In this document: positions 36,361-44,430 of the stretch, piece by piece
Numbering within the stretch: position 1 is the stretch's first letter
Layout: each line of letters starts with the position of its first letter
Assembly: GCF_043099315.1 (NCBI RefSeq)
Contig: NZ_CP170746.1
Strand: one strand, 5' to 3'
Source: Chlorogloeopsis fritschii
Lineage (GTDB): Bacteria > Cyanobacteriota > Cyanobacteriia > Cyanobacteriales > Nostocaceae
DNA: 64,000 bases
Position numbers and translations under genes: made by a program
The notes under the pieces: generated by a model
Database searches by the model: none
Told to the model about the DNA's origin: nothing
The model's input: only the letters and a program-made list of their open reading frames with translations

Positions 36361-37129
36361 GCAGTTGTTTGACTGCTAGATAGATAAACATTCCATTCGT
36401 ATTCCAATAACGTTTCCAGAGCCGTTGTGGCTCTTGAATTAATCGATAAAGCCATTCTAATCCTGATTTTTGAATCCATAAAGGTGCTCTTTTGTGGATT
36501 TCTGCAAACATTGGGAAAGCTCCGCCCACACCAATCATAACTGCCTGAATTTTGCCTTTATGTTGAGCCATCCAATACTCTTGTTTGGGACACCCTAGTG
36601 CAACAAGTACCAAACCTGCTTGACTTTGATTAATTTTTTGAATTAAAGCATCATCTTCTTGTTGAGTCAATGGACGAAACGGCAAGGGTTCCATCCCTGC
36701 AATCTTGAGATGAGGAAATTGAACTTCTATCCTCTTTCTCATTTGTTCAAGAACTCTTCTTTCACTTCCCACAAAATAGATACTAACATCATGTTCTGGA
36801 GCTAGCCGACATAATTCTACTAATATGTCAGGGCCAGCAACACGATTTTGATTTTTTACCCCCAATAATTTCAACATCCAAACTAAAGGCATACCGTCAG
36901 GAGTAACAATGTCTGCATTTTCGAGAACACAGGCAAAATCTGGCTCTCTGTATGCCTCGATTAACATATGAACATTTGCTACACATACAACTTTACTCTC
37001 AGATTTTTTTGCCCACTGCAACATTGTTGCTATTTGAGCATCAAACTTTAATGCAGTTACAGGAGAGTTAATTAGTTTCTGCGTAGGTAGAGATTTTTGT
37101 TGTGTATAGAAATAGCGTTTTGCCATCAT
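36332..37129 (-). CDS. WecG/TagA/CpsF family glycosyltransferase
   Basis: A 265-residue GT26 enzyme. Diagnostic stretches are VVCVANVHMLIEAYREPDFA, then ADIVTPDGMPLVWMLKLLG with the conserved Asp, RVAGPDILVEL, LVALGCPKQEYWM and IGVGGAFPMFAE. Such enzymes add N-acetylmannosaminuronic acid or ManNAc to lipid-linked GlcNAc, so it may add the second sugar of the repeat unit. The actual donor is not known here. Its 3' end overlaps the convergent GT4 gene by 29 bp. Two ATG codons in tandem open it (MMAKRYF). Confidence 0.88.
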   Translation of the reverse strand: MMAKRYFYTQQKSLPTQKLINSPVTALKFDAQIATMLQWAKKSESKVVCVANVHMLIEAYREPDFACVLENADIVTPDGMPLVWMLKLLGVKNQNRVAGPDILVELCRLAPEHDVSIYFVGSERRVLEQMRKRIEVQFPHLKIAGMEPLPFRPLTQQEDDALIQKINQSQAGLVLVALGCPKQEYWMAQHKGKIQAVMIGVGGAFPMFAEIHKRAPLWIQKSGLEWLYRLIQEPQRLWKRYWNTNGMFIYLAVKQLLTQRISERQ

Positions 37130-37470
37130 GTAAGTTGGGAGCGACGCTGCTGATGGAATAAATTTTTGACAAAGCCATTGTTAAAAGTACCACTTTATTG
37201 ACTGATTTTTACATCAAAGTTGTGGGTTAATTTTATTTTTTATCTCTCTATCTATAAACAGATTGAATAACTGTACATTTTTACTTATATATACTGATAC
37301 ATCTACAGGTATGCTTATATATGTTATGACTAACTTTTTTGTTATAACTAACTTTTTTATTCAGCTTTGCGTTCAGTGGTTGGCACCTTTTACAAGCTTA
37401 TGTATTATAAAGCTACGGTAGCTAATTCAAAGAAAAATCACCAAGGGCAGTACTTCAGGAGTTAAAACTC
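37130..37470. other. Divergent promoter region before the Wzc-type gene
   Basis: About 340 AT-rich bases separate the WecG-type and kinase genes. An 18-bp direct duplication, GTTATGACTAACTTTTTT at 37323-37340 and GTTATAACTAACTTTTTT at 37341-37358, differs at one base. AGGAG precedes the kinase start. Confidence 0.6.
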
Positions 37471-39687
37471 ATGCAATCCAATAAACAAGAAGAATACATA
37501 GATCTTCGGCAGTACTGGTTGATTCTAAAAAGACGTTGGCTACCAGCATCAGCTGTTTTCGGATTTGTATTGTTACTAACAGCCTTAGTGACTTTTCTGC
37601 AAAAGCCTGTTTATCAAGCGCAAGGAAAGCTTTTATTGAAGAGAACGGGTAGCACCTCTACTGTAACGGGTTTAGGGAAAGAGTTAGGACAATTAGATTC
37701 TTTAGTAGATTCCCCAGAAAGCAATTATCCAGTCAACACACAGGCAGAAATTATAAATTCTGTAGCCTTTGCTCAAAGAACGATTAACGAACTCGATTTA
37801 AAAAATGAACAGGGCGAACCACTGAAAATTAAAGAGTTTCAGCAACGGCTTGAAGTCAAAAATATCAAGGGAACAGATACTTTACTAATTTCATACAAAA
37901 GTACCGTACCAGAACAAGCACAGGCAGTAGTCAACAAACTCATGGATTCTTATCTAAGAAACAATATGATGGCTACTCGAACCGAAGCTATAGCTGCAAG
38001 AAATTTTATCGAAAGTCAGTTACCCAAGAGTAAGATTAGCGTTCAAAAAGCGGAAGCACAGTTGCGTGAGTTTAAAGAACGCAATAACATTTTAGATTTG
38101 GAGAATGAAGCAAAAGCTGCAGTTACACTTGTTACAGATTTAGAAAATCAAATAGCTCAAGCCCAAATTAATTTGGCAAATGCGAATATGCGTTCAGCCG
38201 CGCTTCAAAGAGAGATTGGCATCAACGTCGAACAAGCTAAAGTTATTAATGCTTTGAGCCAGTCTGCTGGGGTACAAAAAGCACTTGCAGACTACCAAGA
38301 GGTAGAAAGCAAATTAGCAAATGAGCGCAGCCGATATCAAGAAAATACTCCTGTGATTGCCGATCTAAAGCTCAAGCAAGCATCGCTCAGAGAAGTATTA
38401 GAAAAACGGGTACAACAAGTTTTTAAAGGGCAACAACCTTTACTCGATCAAAACTTGCAGATAGGAGAGTTGCAACAAAAACTTACCGAAGATTATGTCA
38501 AAACAGAAGTAGAGCGTATTGTTTTCAACAATCAGTTGAGTGCTTTATCTAAAGTATATTCCAACTATAAACAAAGAGCTGGGATTATACCCCAATTGCA
38601 ACAAAAACAGCGAGAGTTAGAACGAGAAGTAGATGCAGCTCAATCTACTTATGCCACTCTGTTGAAAAAATTAGAAGAAGTACGGATTGCAGAAAATCAA
38701 AATGTTGGCAATGCTCAAATTGTAGATGTCGGTCGAGTTGCAGAAGAACCTGTTGCTCCAAAGAAACTCTTAAACTTTGCACTCGGAGGAGTTGCAGGAA
38801 TCATACTTGCTGTATTCATTGCACTGGCTAGAGATGCTGTAGATACATCAATCAAAACTTTACGCGAGGCAAAGGAAGTATTGGGATACACAGTATTGGG
38901 TGTTATTCCTAACTTTGACAAAATTGACAAACTTAACTCTCGGAATGAAAATCCCGAACAAACTCTACCCAAGATTCCTGTTAAATGTACCCCTCGTTCC
39001 ATGATTAGCGAAATCTATGGAATGATATATGCCAACTTAAAATTTCTTGGTTCAGATCAAGAATTGAGGGTAATTACAATCACAAGTGCTGTTCCTAAAG
39101 AGGGTAAGTCTACGGTTTCTGCCAACTTGGCTTTAGCGATCGCCCAACTAGGGTTCAAAGTCTTGCTGGTGGATGCAGATATGCGTAGTCCTTCACAACA
39201 CCAGTTCTGGGAGCTTGGAAATAATAAAGGATTGAGCAATCTCATTGTTGAGCAGATAGATTTGGAAACAGTGGTAACAAAGGTAGAGCAGAATCTATAC
39301 GTTCTTACCTCTGGGGTATTACCTCCGAATCCGTTAGCAATTCTCAACTCCAGACGCATGGCTTCCCTAGTCGAAGTCTTCTCAAGCAGCTATGATTTCG
39401 TCCTCATTGATACTCCTCCACTCAGCGCTGCTGCTGATGCAAGGATTATTGGTGCTATGACTGATGGCATCGTGATGATAGTTCAACCTCAGTTATTAGA
39501 TACTGGAAGCGCTATTTCTGCTAAAGAACTTTTAGAGCAGTCTAGTCAAAATGTCTTAGGGATGGTAGTTAATGGTGTATGTCCTGAAAATGAACCGGAC
39601 AGCTATTTCTACGTCAAAGAATACAATACTGAGAAAGATTTGGTAACTTCGGATATTAATGCAAAGGATAGAGCTAAAGTCAGTTAA
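37471..39687 (+). CDS. Wzc-type polysaccharide co-polymerase / tyrosine autokinase
   Basis: A 738-residue inner-membrane protein (PCP-2a). It has an N-terminal Wzz domain with a first membrane segment (about 22-45), a long periplasmic coiled-coil part (about 170-400, e.g. AQAQINLANANMRSAALQRE) and a second membrane segment near 435-450. The cytoplasmic kinase follows: Walker A SAVPKEGKST (near 545), Walker A' VLLVDADMRS and Walker B FVLIDTPPLS. The C-terminal tyrosine cluster is small: three Tyr in SYFYVKEYN (about 712-718). It sets chain length and drives export with an outer-membrane partner, which is not in the window. It is well separated from the other genes and probably has its own promoter. 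Confidence 0.9.
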   Translation: MQSNKQEEYIDLRQYWLILKRRWLPASAVFGFVLLLTALVTFLQKPVYQAQGKLLLKRTGSTSTVTGLGKELGQLDSLVDSPESNYPVNTQAEIINSVAFAQRTINELDLKNEQGEPLKIKEFQQRLEVKNIKGTDTLLISYKSTVPEQAQAVVNKLMDSYLRNNMMATRTEAIAARNFIESQLPKSKISVQKAEAQLREFKERNNILDLENEAKAAVTLVTDLENQIAQAQINLANANMRSAALQREIGINVEQAKVINALSQSAGVQKALADYQEVESKLANERSRYQENTPVIADLKLKQASLREVLEKRVQQVFKGQQPLLDQNLQIGELQQKLTEDYVKTEVERIVFNNQLSALSKVYSNYKQRAGIIPQLQQKQRELEREVDAAQSTYATLLKKLEEVRIAENQNVGNAQIVDVGRVAEEPVAPKKLLNFALGGVAGIILAVFIALARDAVDTSIKTLREAKEVLGYTVLGVIPNFDKIDKLNSRNENPEQTLPKIPVKCTPRSMISEIYGMIYANLKFLGSDQELRVITITSAVPKEGKSTVSANLALAIAQLGFKVLLVDADMRSPSQHQFWELGNNKGLSNLIVEQIDLETVVTKVEQNLYVLTSGVLPPNPLAILNSRRMASLVEVFSSSYDFVLIDTPPLSAAADARIIGAMTDGIVMIVQPQLLDTGSAISAKELLEQSSQNVLGMVVNGVCPENEPDSYFYVKEYNTEKDLVTSDINAKDRAKVS

Positions 39688-39713
39688 AAGTTGACAGCAA
39701 TATTCAAACCAGT

Positions 39714-40166
39714 TCAAAGAAGTTCATCGCCACTGCTGATATTTTCAGGATGAGATTGATGGTTGCGACACATTAAGCGAAATTCACCCAAATCAGCAGT
39801 GAAACCCCAACGCTCATAGAATGGTATCATCTCTGGTAGACAGTAAAGAGCAAACTGCTCCACAGAGCATAATTGAGGATGATTGACAACTATATCCATT
39901 AACCTAGCACCAAGTCCCATCTTTCTGTGGGTAGGCTTAACAATCACATCATAAATAGTTGCCCTGTAGACAAAATCTGTGAGAACACGGGTAAAAGCAA
40001 TCAAGCGATCGCCCTCATCAATCAACCCAATGATAATATCTGATGCTGCTAGCATCTTTATGACTTTCTCACGGGTACGTTTGTGACTCCAAAATTCGTT
40101 TTTATACAAATCCAGCAAATCTGAAATTTGATTTTCAGTCAAATCTTCAATAACTCGATACGTCAT
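39714..40166 (-). CDS. GNAT family N-acetyltransferase
   Basis: A 150-residue acetyltransferase. The acetyl-CoA-binding motif A reads VIVKPTHRKMGLGARLMDIV, with the Q/RxxGxG/A loop as KMGLGA. The pattern IGLIDEGDRLIAFTRVLTDF before it, and the final MIPFYERWGFTADL, are standard. It is convergent with the Wzc-type gene, 26 bp away, but probably unrelated to it. Substrate is unknown. Confidence 0.87.
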   Translation of the reverse strand: MTYRVIEDLTENQISDLLDLYKNEFWSHKRTREKVIKMLAASDIIIGLIDEGDRLIAFTRVLTDFVYRATIYDVIVKPTHRKMGLGARLMDIVVNHPQLCSVEQFALYCLPEMIPFYERWGFTADLGEFRLMCRNHQSHPENISSGDELL

Positions 40167-40279
40167 TATCTAAGCTATCTTTATGGTTATAACTACCCTT
40201 TAGATTCTAAAGGAATTGCATAGCAATCTGTAGAATAAAGGAAAAAGGTATTTACTTAGAGCCATAAAAGCGAAAAGCA

Positions 40280-40842
40280 ATGGTACAGATACCACCAAAA
40301 GCTTTAACATTAGAAGAATTTCTGAAGCTGCCAGAAACCGAACCAGCAAGCGAGTATATTGACGGTGAAGTTATTCAAAAACCAATGCCACAGGGAGAAC
40401 ACAGCACTATTCAGGGCGAACTTATTATTGCGATTAATGCCGTTGTGAAATCCAAAAAAATCGCGCGTGCTTTTCCTGAACTGCAGTGTACTTTTGGTGG
40501 TAAGTCAATTGTACCAGATGTAGCAGTGTTTACCTGGCACAGAATACCTCGTAAAGGAAATGGTGCTGTAGCCAATGTATTTGCAATTGCTCCTGATTGG
40601 ACAATTGAAATTTTGTCTCCTGAGCAAGTGCAACAAAGGTAATCAAAAACATTCTACATTGCTTGAGATTTGAAACCCAAATGGGATGGTTGATCGATCC
40701 AGAGGAGCAAACTGTATTTGTATACATACGCGCTCGGCAACCTATAGCGTTGGATGAGGCAGAAGTTATCCTTCCTGTACCAGAATTTGCAAGTGAGTTA
40801 AAACTGTCGGTAGGAGAATTATTTGGATGGTTGTTAGAGTAA
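40280..40842 (+). pseudogene. Uma2 family endonuclease, frameshifted
   Basis: A Uma2 (DUF820) gene of the PD-(D/E)xK superfamily, common in large copy numbers in cyanobacteria. The first frame gives 120 residues with EYIDGEVIQKPMPQGEHS, IVPDVAVFTW and WTIEILSPEQ, then stops at 40642. Homology continues in another frame as TKVIKNILHCLRFETQMGWL and then IDPEEQTVFVY to a stop at 40840. The total of 563 bp is one base short of 188 codons, so a single-base deletion near 40632-40637 explains the break. It is either a recent pseudogene or a sequencing error. The stop abuts the next gene's ATG (TAAATG). Confidence 0.8.
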
Positions 40843-41931
40843 ATGAAAAGAATTGAAGTTGAAAAAAGAACTATTTTACTTGGTTTAGCAGGCAGTCACG
40901 GCTATGGCTTAAATCGTCCAGATTCAGACTATGATTATAGGGGAGTGTTTATCGCACCCAAAAGATTTTACTTGGGATTTGACCGTATTGAACAAAAGGA
41001 TAGTGGTTGGGATGAACCAGGAATATTTTCCTTTTTAGATAGTAATAAAGATACAGTTATTTACGAATTAAGAAAACTTCTCCAACTTTTAGCTGGAGCA
41101 AATCCCAATGTTTTAGAATTACTTTGGTTAAATCAATATCCTGTATTAACATTAGTAGGACAACATTTAATTAAAAAGAGAAAAATATTCTTGAGTAAGA
41201 AAGTCAAACATACTTACTCTGGTTATGCCTTTGCTCAAATCAAAAAAATGGAAACTCATCGGAAATGGTTATTAAATCCACCGCAAAAGAAACCAGTTCC
41301 ATCTGATTTTGGCATAGAAGACGAACCACCATTAAGCAAAGAAGAATTGAATGCTTTTTTGGAGTATCTTTATAACTTAATTAGAGGCAAGATTGAGTTT
41401 TTAGAACAAGTCGAACAACTATATAATTTGTTAGTAGCAGATATTGATTTCAAAGCCGTGTTGAAACAATATACCTTGCCTGATGAAACTTTAGAATATA
41501 CTCAAAATTTAACTCATAGTCGTAAGGATTTTATCCGTCTGCTTCAGAAAAGTCAAAGCTATCAAATCGCTTTGCGAGAATGGAAAGCTTATTTATCGTG
41601 GCAAGAAAATAGAAATCCTGCTAGGGCGGAAATGGAAAGAAAGTCTGGCTTTGATCTCAAACACGGGATGCACTGCATTAGACTGCTACGCAGTGGACTA
41701 GAAATATTACAAACAGGAGAATTAATTGTAGACAGAAGAATAGCTGGTGATGTTGATGATTTAAAAGCAATTCTTAAGGGTAATTATTCTTATGAGCAGG
41801 TGATGAAAATGGCAGAAGATTTGATGGCTGAAATGGAAAAAGTATATGAAAAATCAAATTTACCTTACAAACCCGATTTAGAGCAAATCAATGAGCTATG
41901 TATAGAGTTGGTAGAAATGCAAGGGTGGTGA
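40843..41931 (+). CDS. Predicted nucleotidyltransferase (Pol-beta superfamily)
   Basis: A 362-residue protein. The N-terminal motif GLAGSHGYGLNRPDSDYDYR has the GS of the nucleotidyltransferase fold at 17-18 and metal-binding D29 and D31. A long helical C-terminal part follows, with KHGMHCIRLLRSGLEIL and QTGELIVDRR. I place it in the PF10127-type predicted nucleotidyltransferases, some of which have been linked to RNA ligases and RNA repair; no ligase gene is near here. It starts one base after the frameshifted Uma2 gene and is probably cotranscribed with it. The nucleotide and target are unknown. Confidence 0.75.
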   Translation: MKRIEVEKRTILLGLAGSHGYGLNRPDSDYDYRGVFIAPKRFYLGFDRIEQKDSGWDEPGIFSFLDSNKDTVIYELRKLLQLLAGANPNVLELLWLNQYPVLTLVGQHLIKKRKIFLSKKVKHTYSGYAFAQIKKMETHRKWLLNPPQKKPVPSDFGIEDEPPLSKEELNAFLEYLYNLIRGKIEFLEQVEQLYNLLVADIDFKAVLKQYTLPDETLEYTQNLTHSRKDFIRLLQKSQSYQIALREWKAYLSWQENRNPARAEMERKSGFDLKHGMHCIRLLRSGLEILQTGELIVDRRIAGDVDDLKAILKGNYSYEQVMKMAEDLMAEMEKVYEKSNLPYKPDLEQINELCIELVEMQGW

Positions 41932-41978
41932 GAATAGGGTATAGGGGATAGGGGATAGGTGACAGGGTATGAAGAAAA

Positions 41979-42013
41979 CTGTAACCTGTAACCTGTAACC
42001 TGTAACCTGTAAC
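41979..42013. repeat. Heptamer array, CTGTAAC x5
   Basis: Five exact tandem copies of CTGTAAC. It is preceded at 41936-41967 by a run of ATAGGGG-type heptamers. Both lie between the nucleotidyltransferase gene and the 3' end of the convergent small membrane-protein gene. This is a short tandemly repeated repetitive (STRR) sequence, known from heterocystous cyanobacteria. Confidence 0.92.
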
Positions 42014-42016
42014 TTG

Positions 42017-42307
42017 CTAGATTATATCAATAAAACCATAAATACTAACGATCAGCAATAGTATGGCTGTGAATTGGGTAATGCGTGTTTGAGGAGATGG
42101 AGCGATCGCTTCCCTGACTAAGATAGAAATTGATGCACCAACCACAAAACTCAAGCCCAACACCATGTAAGGTTCTTGTGCTGGTAAAACAGTAGAAATC
42201 GCCAGCATAACAATTGCCAGCGTCAACATTAACAGTTCTACAAACCGGGGTGGGTTGTATTGGCTAGATAAAATTAGGGTACTTAACAACAAGCGCCAAC
42301 TTCTCAT
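42017..42307 (-). CDS. Small membrane protein of unknown function
   Basis: A 96-residue protein with three likely membrane segments (about 23-43, 46-64 and 77-95). MRSWRLLLSTLILSSQYNPP gives a short cytoplasmic or amphipathic start. I do not recognise the family. It lies downstream of chlI on the same strand, separated by heptamer repeats, and may be cotranscribed with it. Confidence 0.6.
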   Translation of the reverse strand: MRSWRLLLSTLILSSQYNPPRFVELLMLTLAIVMLAISTVLPAQEPYMVLGLSFVVGASISILVREAIAPSPQTRITQFTAILLLIVSIYGFIDII

Positions 42308-42328
42308 AACAAGTCCACCAATTAGGAG

Positions 42329-42372
42329 TTAGTAGTTAGTGGTTAGTGGTTAGTGGTTAGTGGTTAGTGGTT
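42329..42372. repeat. Heptamer array, TTAGTGG x5
   Basis: Five perfect copies of TTAGTGG (42336-42370) preceded by one imperfect copy (TTAGTAG). It lies between chlI and the small membrane-protein gene. The same or complementary heptamers recur near 14670-14725, 45672-45720 and 57010-57040. Confidence 0.92.
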
Positions 42373-42433
42373 GATTATTTGTTAAAAAAACTATCCATTA
42401 GCCATTAACCATTAACTACTTATAACTACCAAA

Positions 42434-43555
42434 TCAACGAATACCAGTTTTAATTTGACCTGCACCATTACTTTGAACGGAGTCTTCTGGTAGTTCTACA
42501 CCAAATACACGTGCGAAAGCTTTTTCTACCTTATAACCAGAATCAATTGACTCTAGAGGATCTTTCCGCAATCTGTGGCGCAAGCATAGTGTAATGACAC
42601 GGCGGATATCATCAACTGTCACTTCGGTACGCCCCTCAAAGGCTGTTAAAGCTTTGGCAGCGCGGTTGCTAACAATGTCACCCCGCAAACCATCCACATC
42701 TAGTTCAGAACAAACTTCGGAAATTTTTACCCGCAAGTCATAGTCAATATTAACCGAGGGTAAAAGTTCTTGGGCTTTGATAATACGCTGTTGCAATTCC
42801 TCTTGCTGAGATTTGTATTTTTCCAAAAATTCTTGGGGATTTTGGTCAAACTCTGCCCGTTGTTCGACGATTTGCACCCGCAAAGCTGGTGCTTTGACTG
42901 TATGGATTTCTGCGTGCATTCCGAAGCGATCGAGTAGCTGTGGACGGAGTTCGCCTTCTTCTGGGTTCCCAGAACCGACGAGTACAAAGCGCGCTGGGTG
43001 ACGGATGGAAATACCTTCTCGTTCTACTGTGTTCCAACCACTGGCGGCAGAGTCTAAGAGCACATCTACCAAGTGATCGTCGAGTAGATTGACTTCATCC
43101 ACATAAAGAATGCCGCGGTTGGCTTTCGCTAAAAGTCCTGGTTCAAAGGCTTTCACACCTTCAGATAAAGCTTTCTCAATGTCAATAGTGCCACAAACCC
43201 TGTCTTCTGTCGCACCCAATGGCAAATCAACCATTTGAACTTTTTTCTGAACGACGGGAATATCCTCGCCGTTTTCTAGTTTTTGACGAATTTCATCGCC
43301 CATCAAATCGGGATCGCTGGGGTGGCTGTTGAAGGGATCGTTAGCAACTACAGGGATTTCTGGCAACAAGTCAGCCAACGCCCGGATGGTTGTGGATTTA
43401 CCAGTACCGCGATCGCCCATAATCATCACACCACCAATTTTAGGGTCAATCACGTTCAATATGAGAGCCAGTTTCATTTCTTCCTGGCCGACAATTGCCG
43501 TAAAAGGAAATACCACGCGACGCGCAGCAGCGGTAGCAATAGCAGTAGGACTCAC
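42434..43555 (-). CDS. chlI: Magnesium chelatase ATPase subunit I
   Basis: A 373-residue AAA+ ATPase that, with ChlD and ChlH, inserts Mg2+ into protoporphyrin IX, the first committed step of chlorophyll synthesis. Walker A is MGDRGTGKSTT (K53), Walker B is GILYVDEVNLLDD, and sensor regions follow in VLVGSGNPEEGELRPQ and LDRFGMHAEIHTV. The start VVFPFTAIVGQEEMKLALIL is the standard ChlI beginning. chlD and chlH are not in the window. It stands apart upstream, so its promoter is in the short gap near 43560-43680. Confidence 0.96.
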   Translation of the reverse strand: MSPTAIATAAARRVVFPFTAIVGQEEMKLALILNVIDPKIGGVMIMGDRGTGKSTTIRALADLLPEIPVVANDPFNSHPSDPDLMGDEIRQKLENGEDIPVVQKKVQMVDLPLGATEDRVCGTIDIEKALSEGVKAFEPGLLAKANRGILYVDEVNLLDDHLVDVLLDSAASGWNTVEREGISIRHPARFVLVGSGNPEEGELRPQLLDRFGMHAEIHTVKAPALRVQIVEQRAEFDQNPQEFLEKYKSQQEELQQRIIKAQELLPSVNIDYDLRVKISEVCSELDVDGLRGDIVSNRAAKALTAFEGRTEVTVDDIRRVITLCLRHRLRKDPLESIDSGYKVEKAFARVFGVELPEDSVQSNGAGQIKTGIR

Positions 43556-43683
43556 TAAATTACCTTTATCTATATTTTTCTTATTACAGTTTCCTATTGT
43601 GCCACAGGTCGGGTGTAGGGAGTAGAAACTGAAGAGGGGGTGAGTGGGGGAGACAGGAATTCAAAATATTAAGGATTCTAGTT

Positions 43684-44010
43684 TTAGAGAAAACTCTGTA
43701 CTTTATACTCACATACCTCTACTATCTGACTGTTAAATCCTAGTTCTTGGTTAAATTTTTGCTCTATGGCATCTAGTTCAGCTTGTAGAATAGCTTTCCA
43801 CTGCTCGCGTGTTTCCCAATGAATGACCAAAATTACCTCTGTGGGATCGTTGGGGTTGAGCCAAACTTGTTTGCCCAGAAAGCCAGGATAATTAGCCAGC
43901 GCCGCTGTCCAAATTTCTGCGTCCTTATGAATGTATTCTTCTCGTTGTGCAGGTGGTACTTTAATCTTGAGTAGTTCTATACAGTGTTGTAAATCTGTAT
44001 TTGTGGTCAT
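43684..44010 (-). CDS. TIGR03792-type small protein
   Basis: A 108-residue protein resembling antibiotic-biosynthesis-monooxygenase-like dimeric barrels. The stretch KVPPAQREEYIHKDAEIWTA, then GFLGKQVWLNPNDPTEVILV, is what I recall for the cyanobacterial TIGR03792 family; its function is unknown. I start it at 44010 (MTTNTDLQ) because that matches the family start. A longer frame to 44064 would take its first codon from a direct repeat, and so is less likely. Confidence 0.72.
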   Translation of the reverse strand: MTTNTDLQHCIELLKIKVPPAQREEYIHKDAEIWTAALANYPGFLGKQVWLNPNDPTEVILVIHWETREQWKAILQAELDAIEQKFNQELGFNSQIVEVCEYKVQSFL

Positions 44011-44430
44011 TTTTGAGTTCTTTTTTCTCTCCTGAAAAAGGATAGCACGGACATTAGAATGCATTCATTCCTTCAGACAGGTGCGATCGCTCGTTATTTG
44101 GCATCCCCAAGCAAATCACGGACATTAAAATGCATTCATCCCCTCAGACTGGAAGTCTGGGGCTAGACAAACAAAGCCTGCCTCCGCAGGCTAAATATCT
44201 TAAATTAAGTAAAAAACCAGTTTTTTAAGTCATAAATGTGCGAGAGGTCTAGTCTATAAGGATTTTGTTTATAAAATTGAGCACAAGTCAGAAATAACTG
44301 AGCAAAAATATTTTCTTACTTGCTCCGTAAGCTTATGTGGCAATGGTTTCACAAGATGCGAGCATTTCCTTTGATTGCGCGATCGCGTTTTCTTAACTAA
44401 CCAGAACGTGGGTTTGAGAGATGAAAAACA
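44011..44430. other. Intergenic region with direct repeats and palindromes
   Basis: Holds a 33-bp direct repeat beginning CACGGACATTA (44046-44078 and 44117-44149, three mismatches). The second copy runs into CAGACT-GGA-AGTCTG (44145-44159), followed by a second palindrome AGCCTGC-CTCC-GCAGGCT (44175-44192). HIP1-like sites lie near 44083 and 44379. No gene was found. Confidence 0.7.
44046..44149. repeat. 33-bp direct repeat pair
   Basis: Two copies, 71 bp apart, match at 30 of 33 positions: 44046-44078 and 44117-44149, both starting CACGGACATT. The spacer contains a HIP1 octamer. The second copy leads into two palindromes, suggesting a composite dispersed repeat. Confidence 0.85.

Noticed and set aside
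41936..42372. Repeat tracts considered as a CRISPR array
   Set aside because: The units are contiguous heptamers without spacers, so this is tandem-repeat DNA.
44010..44064. 18-codon N-terminal extension of the TIGR03792-type protein
   Set aside because: Its start codon lies in a direct repeat, and family homology starts at the ATG at 44010.
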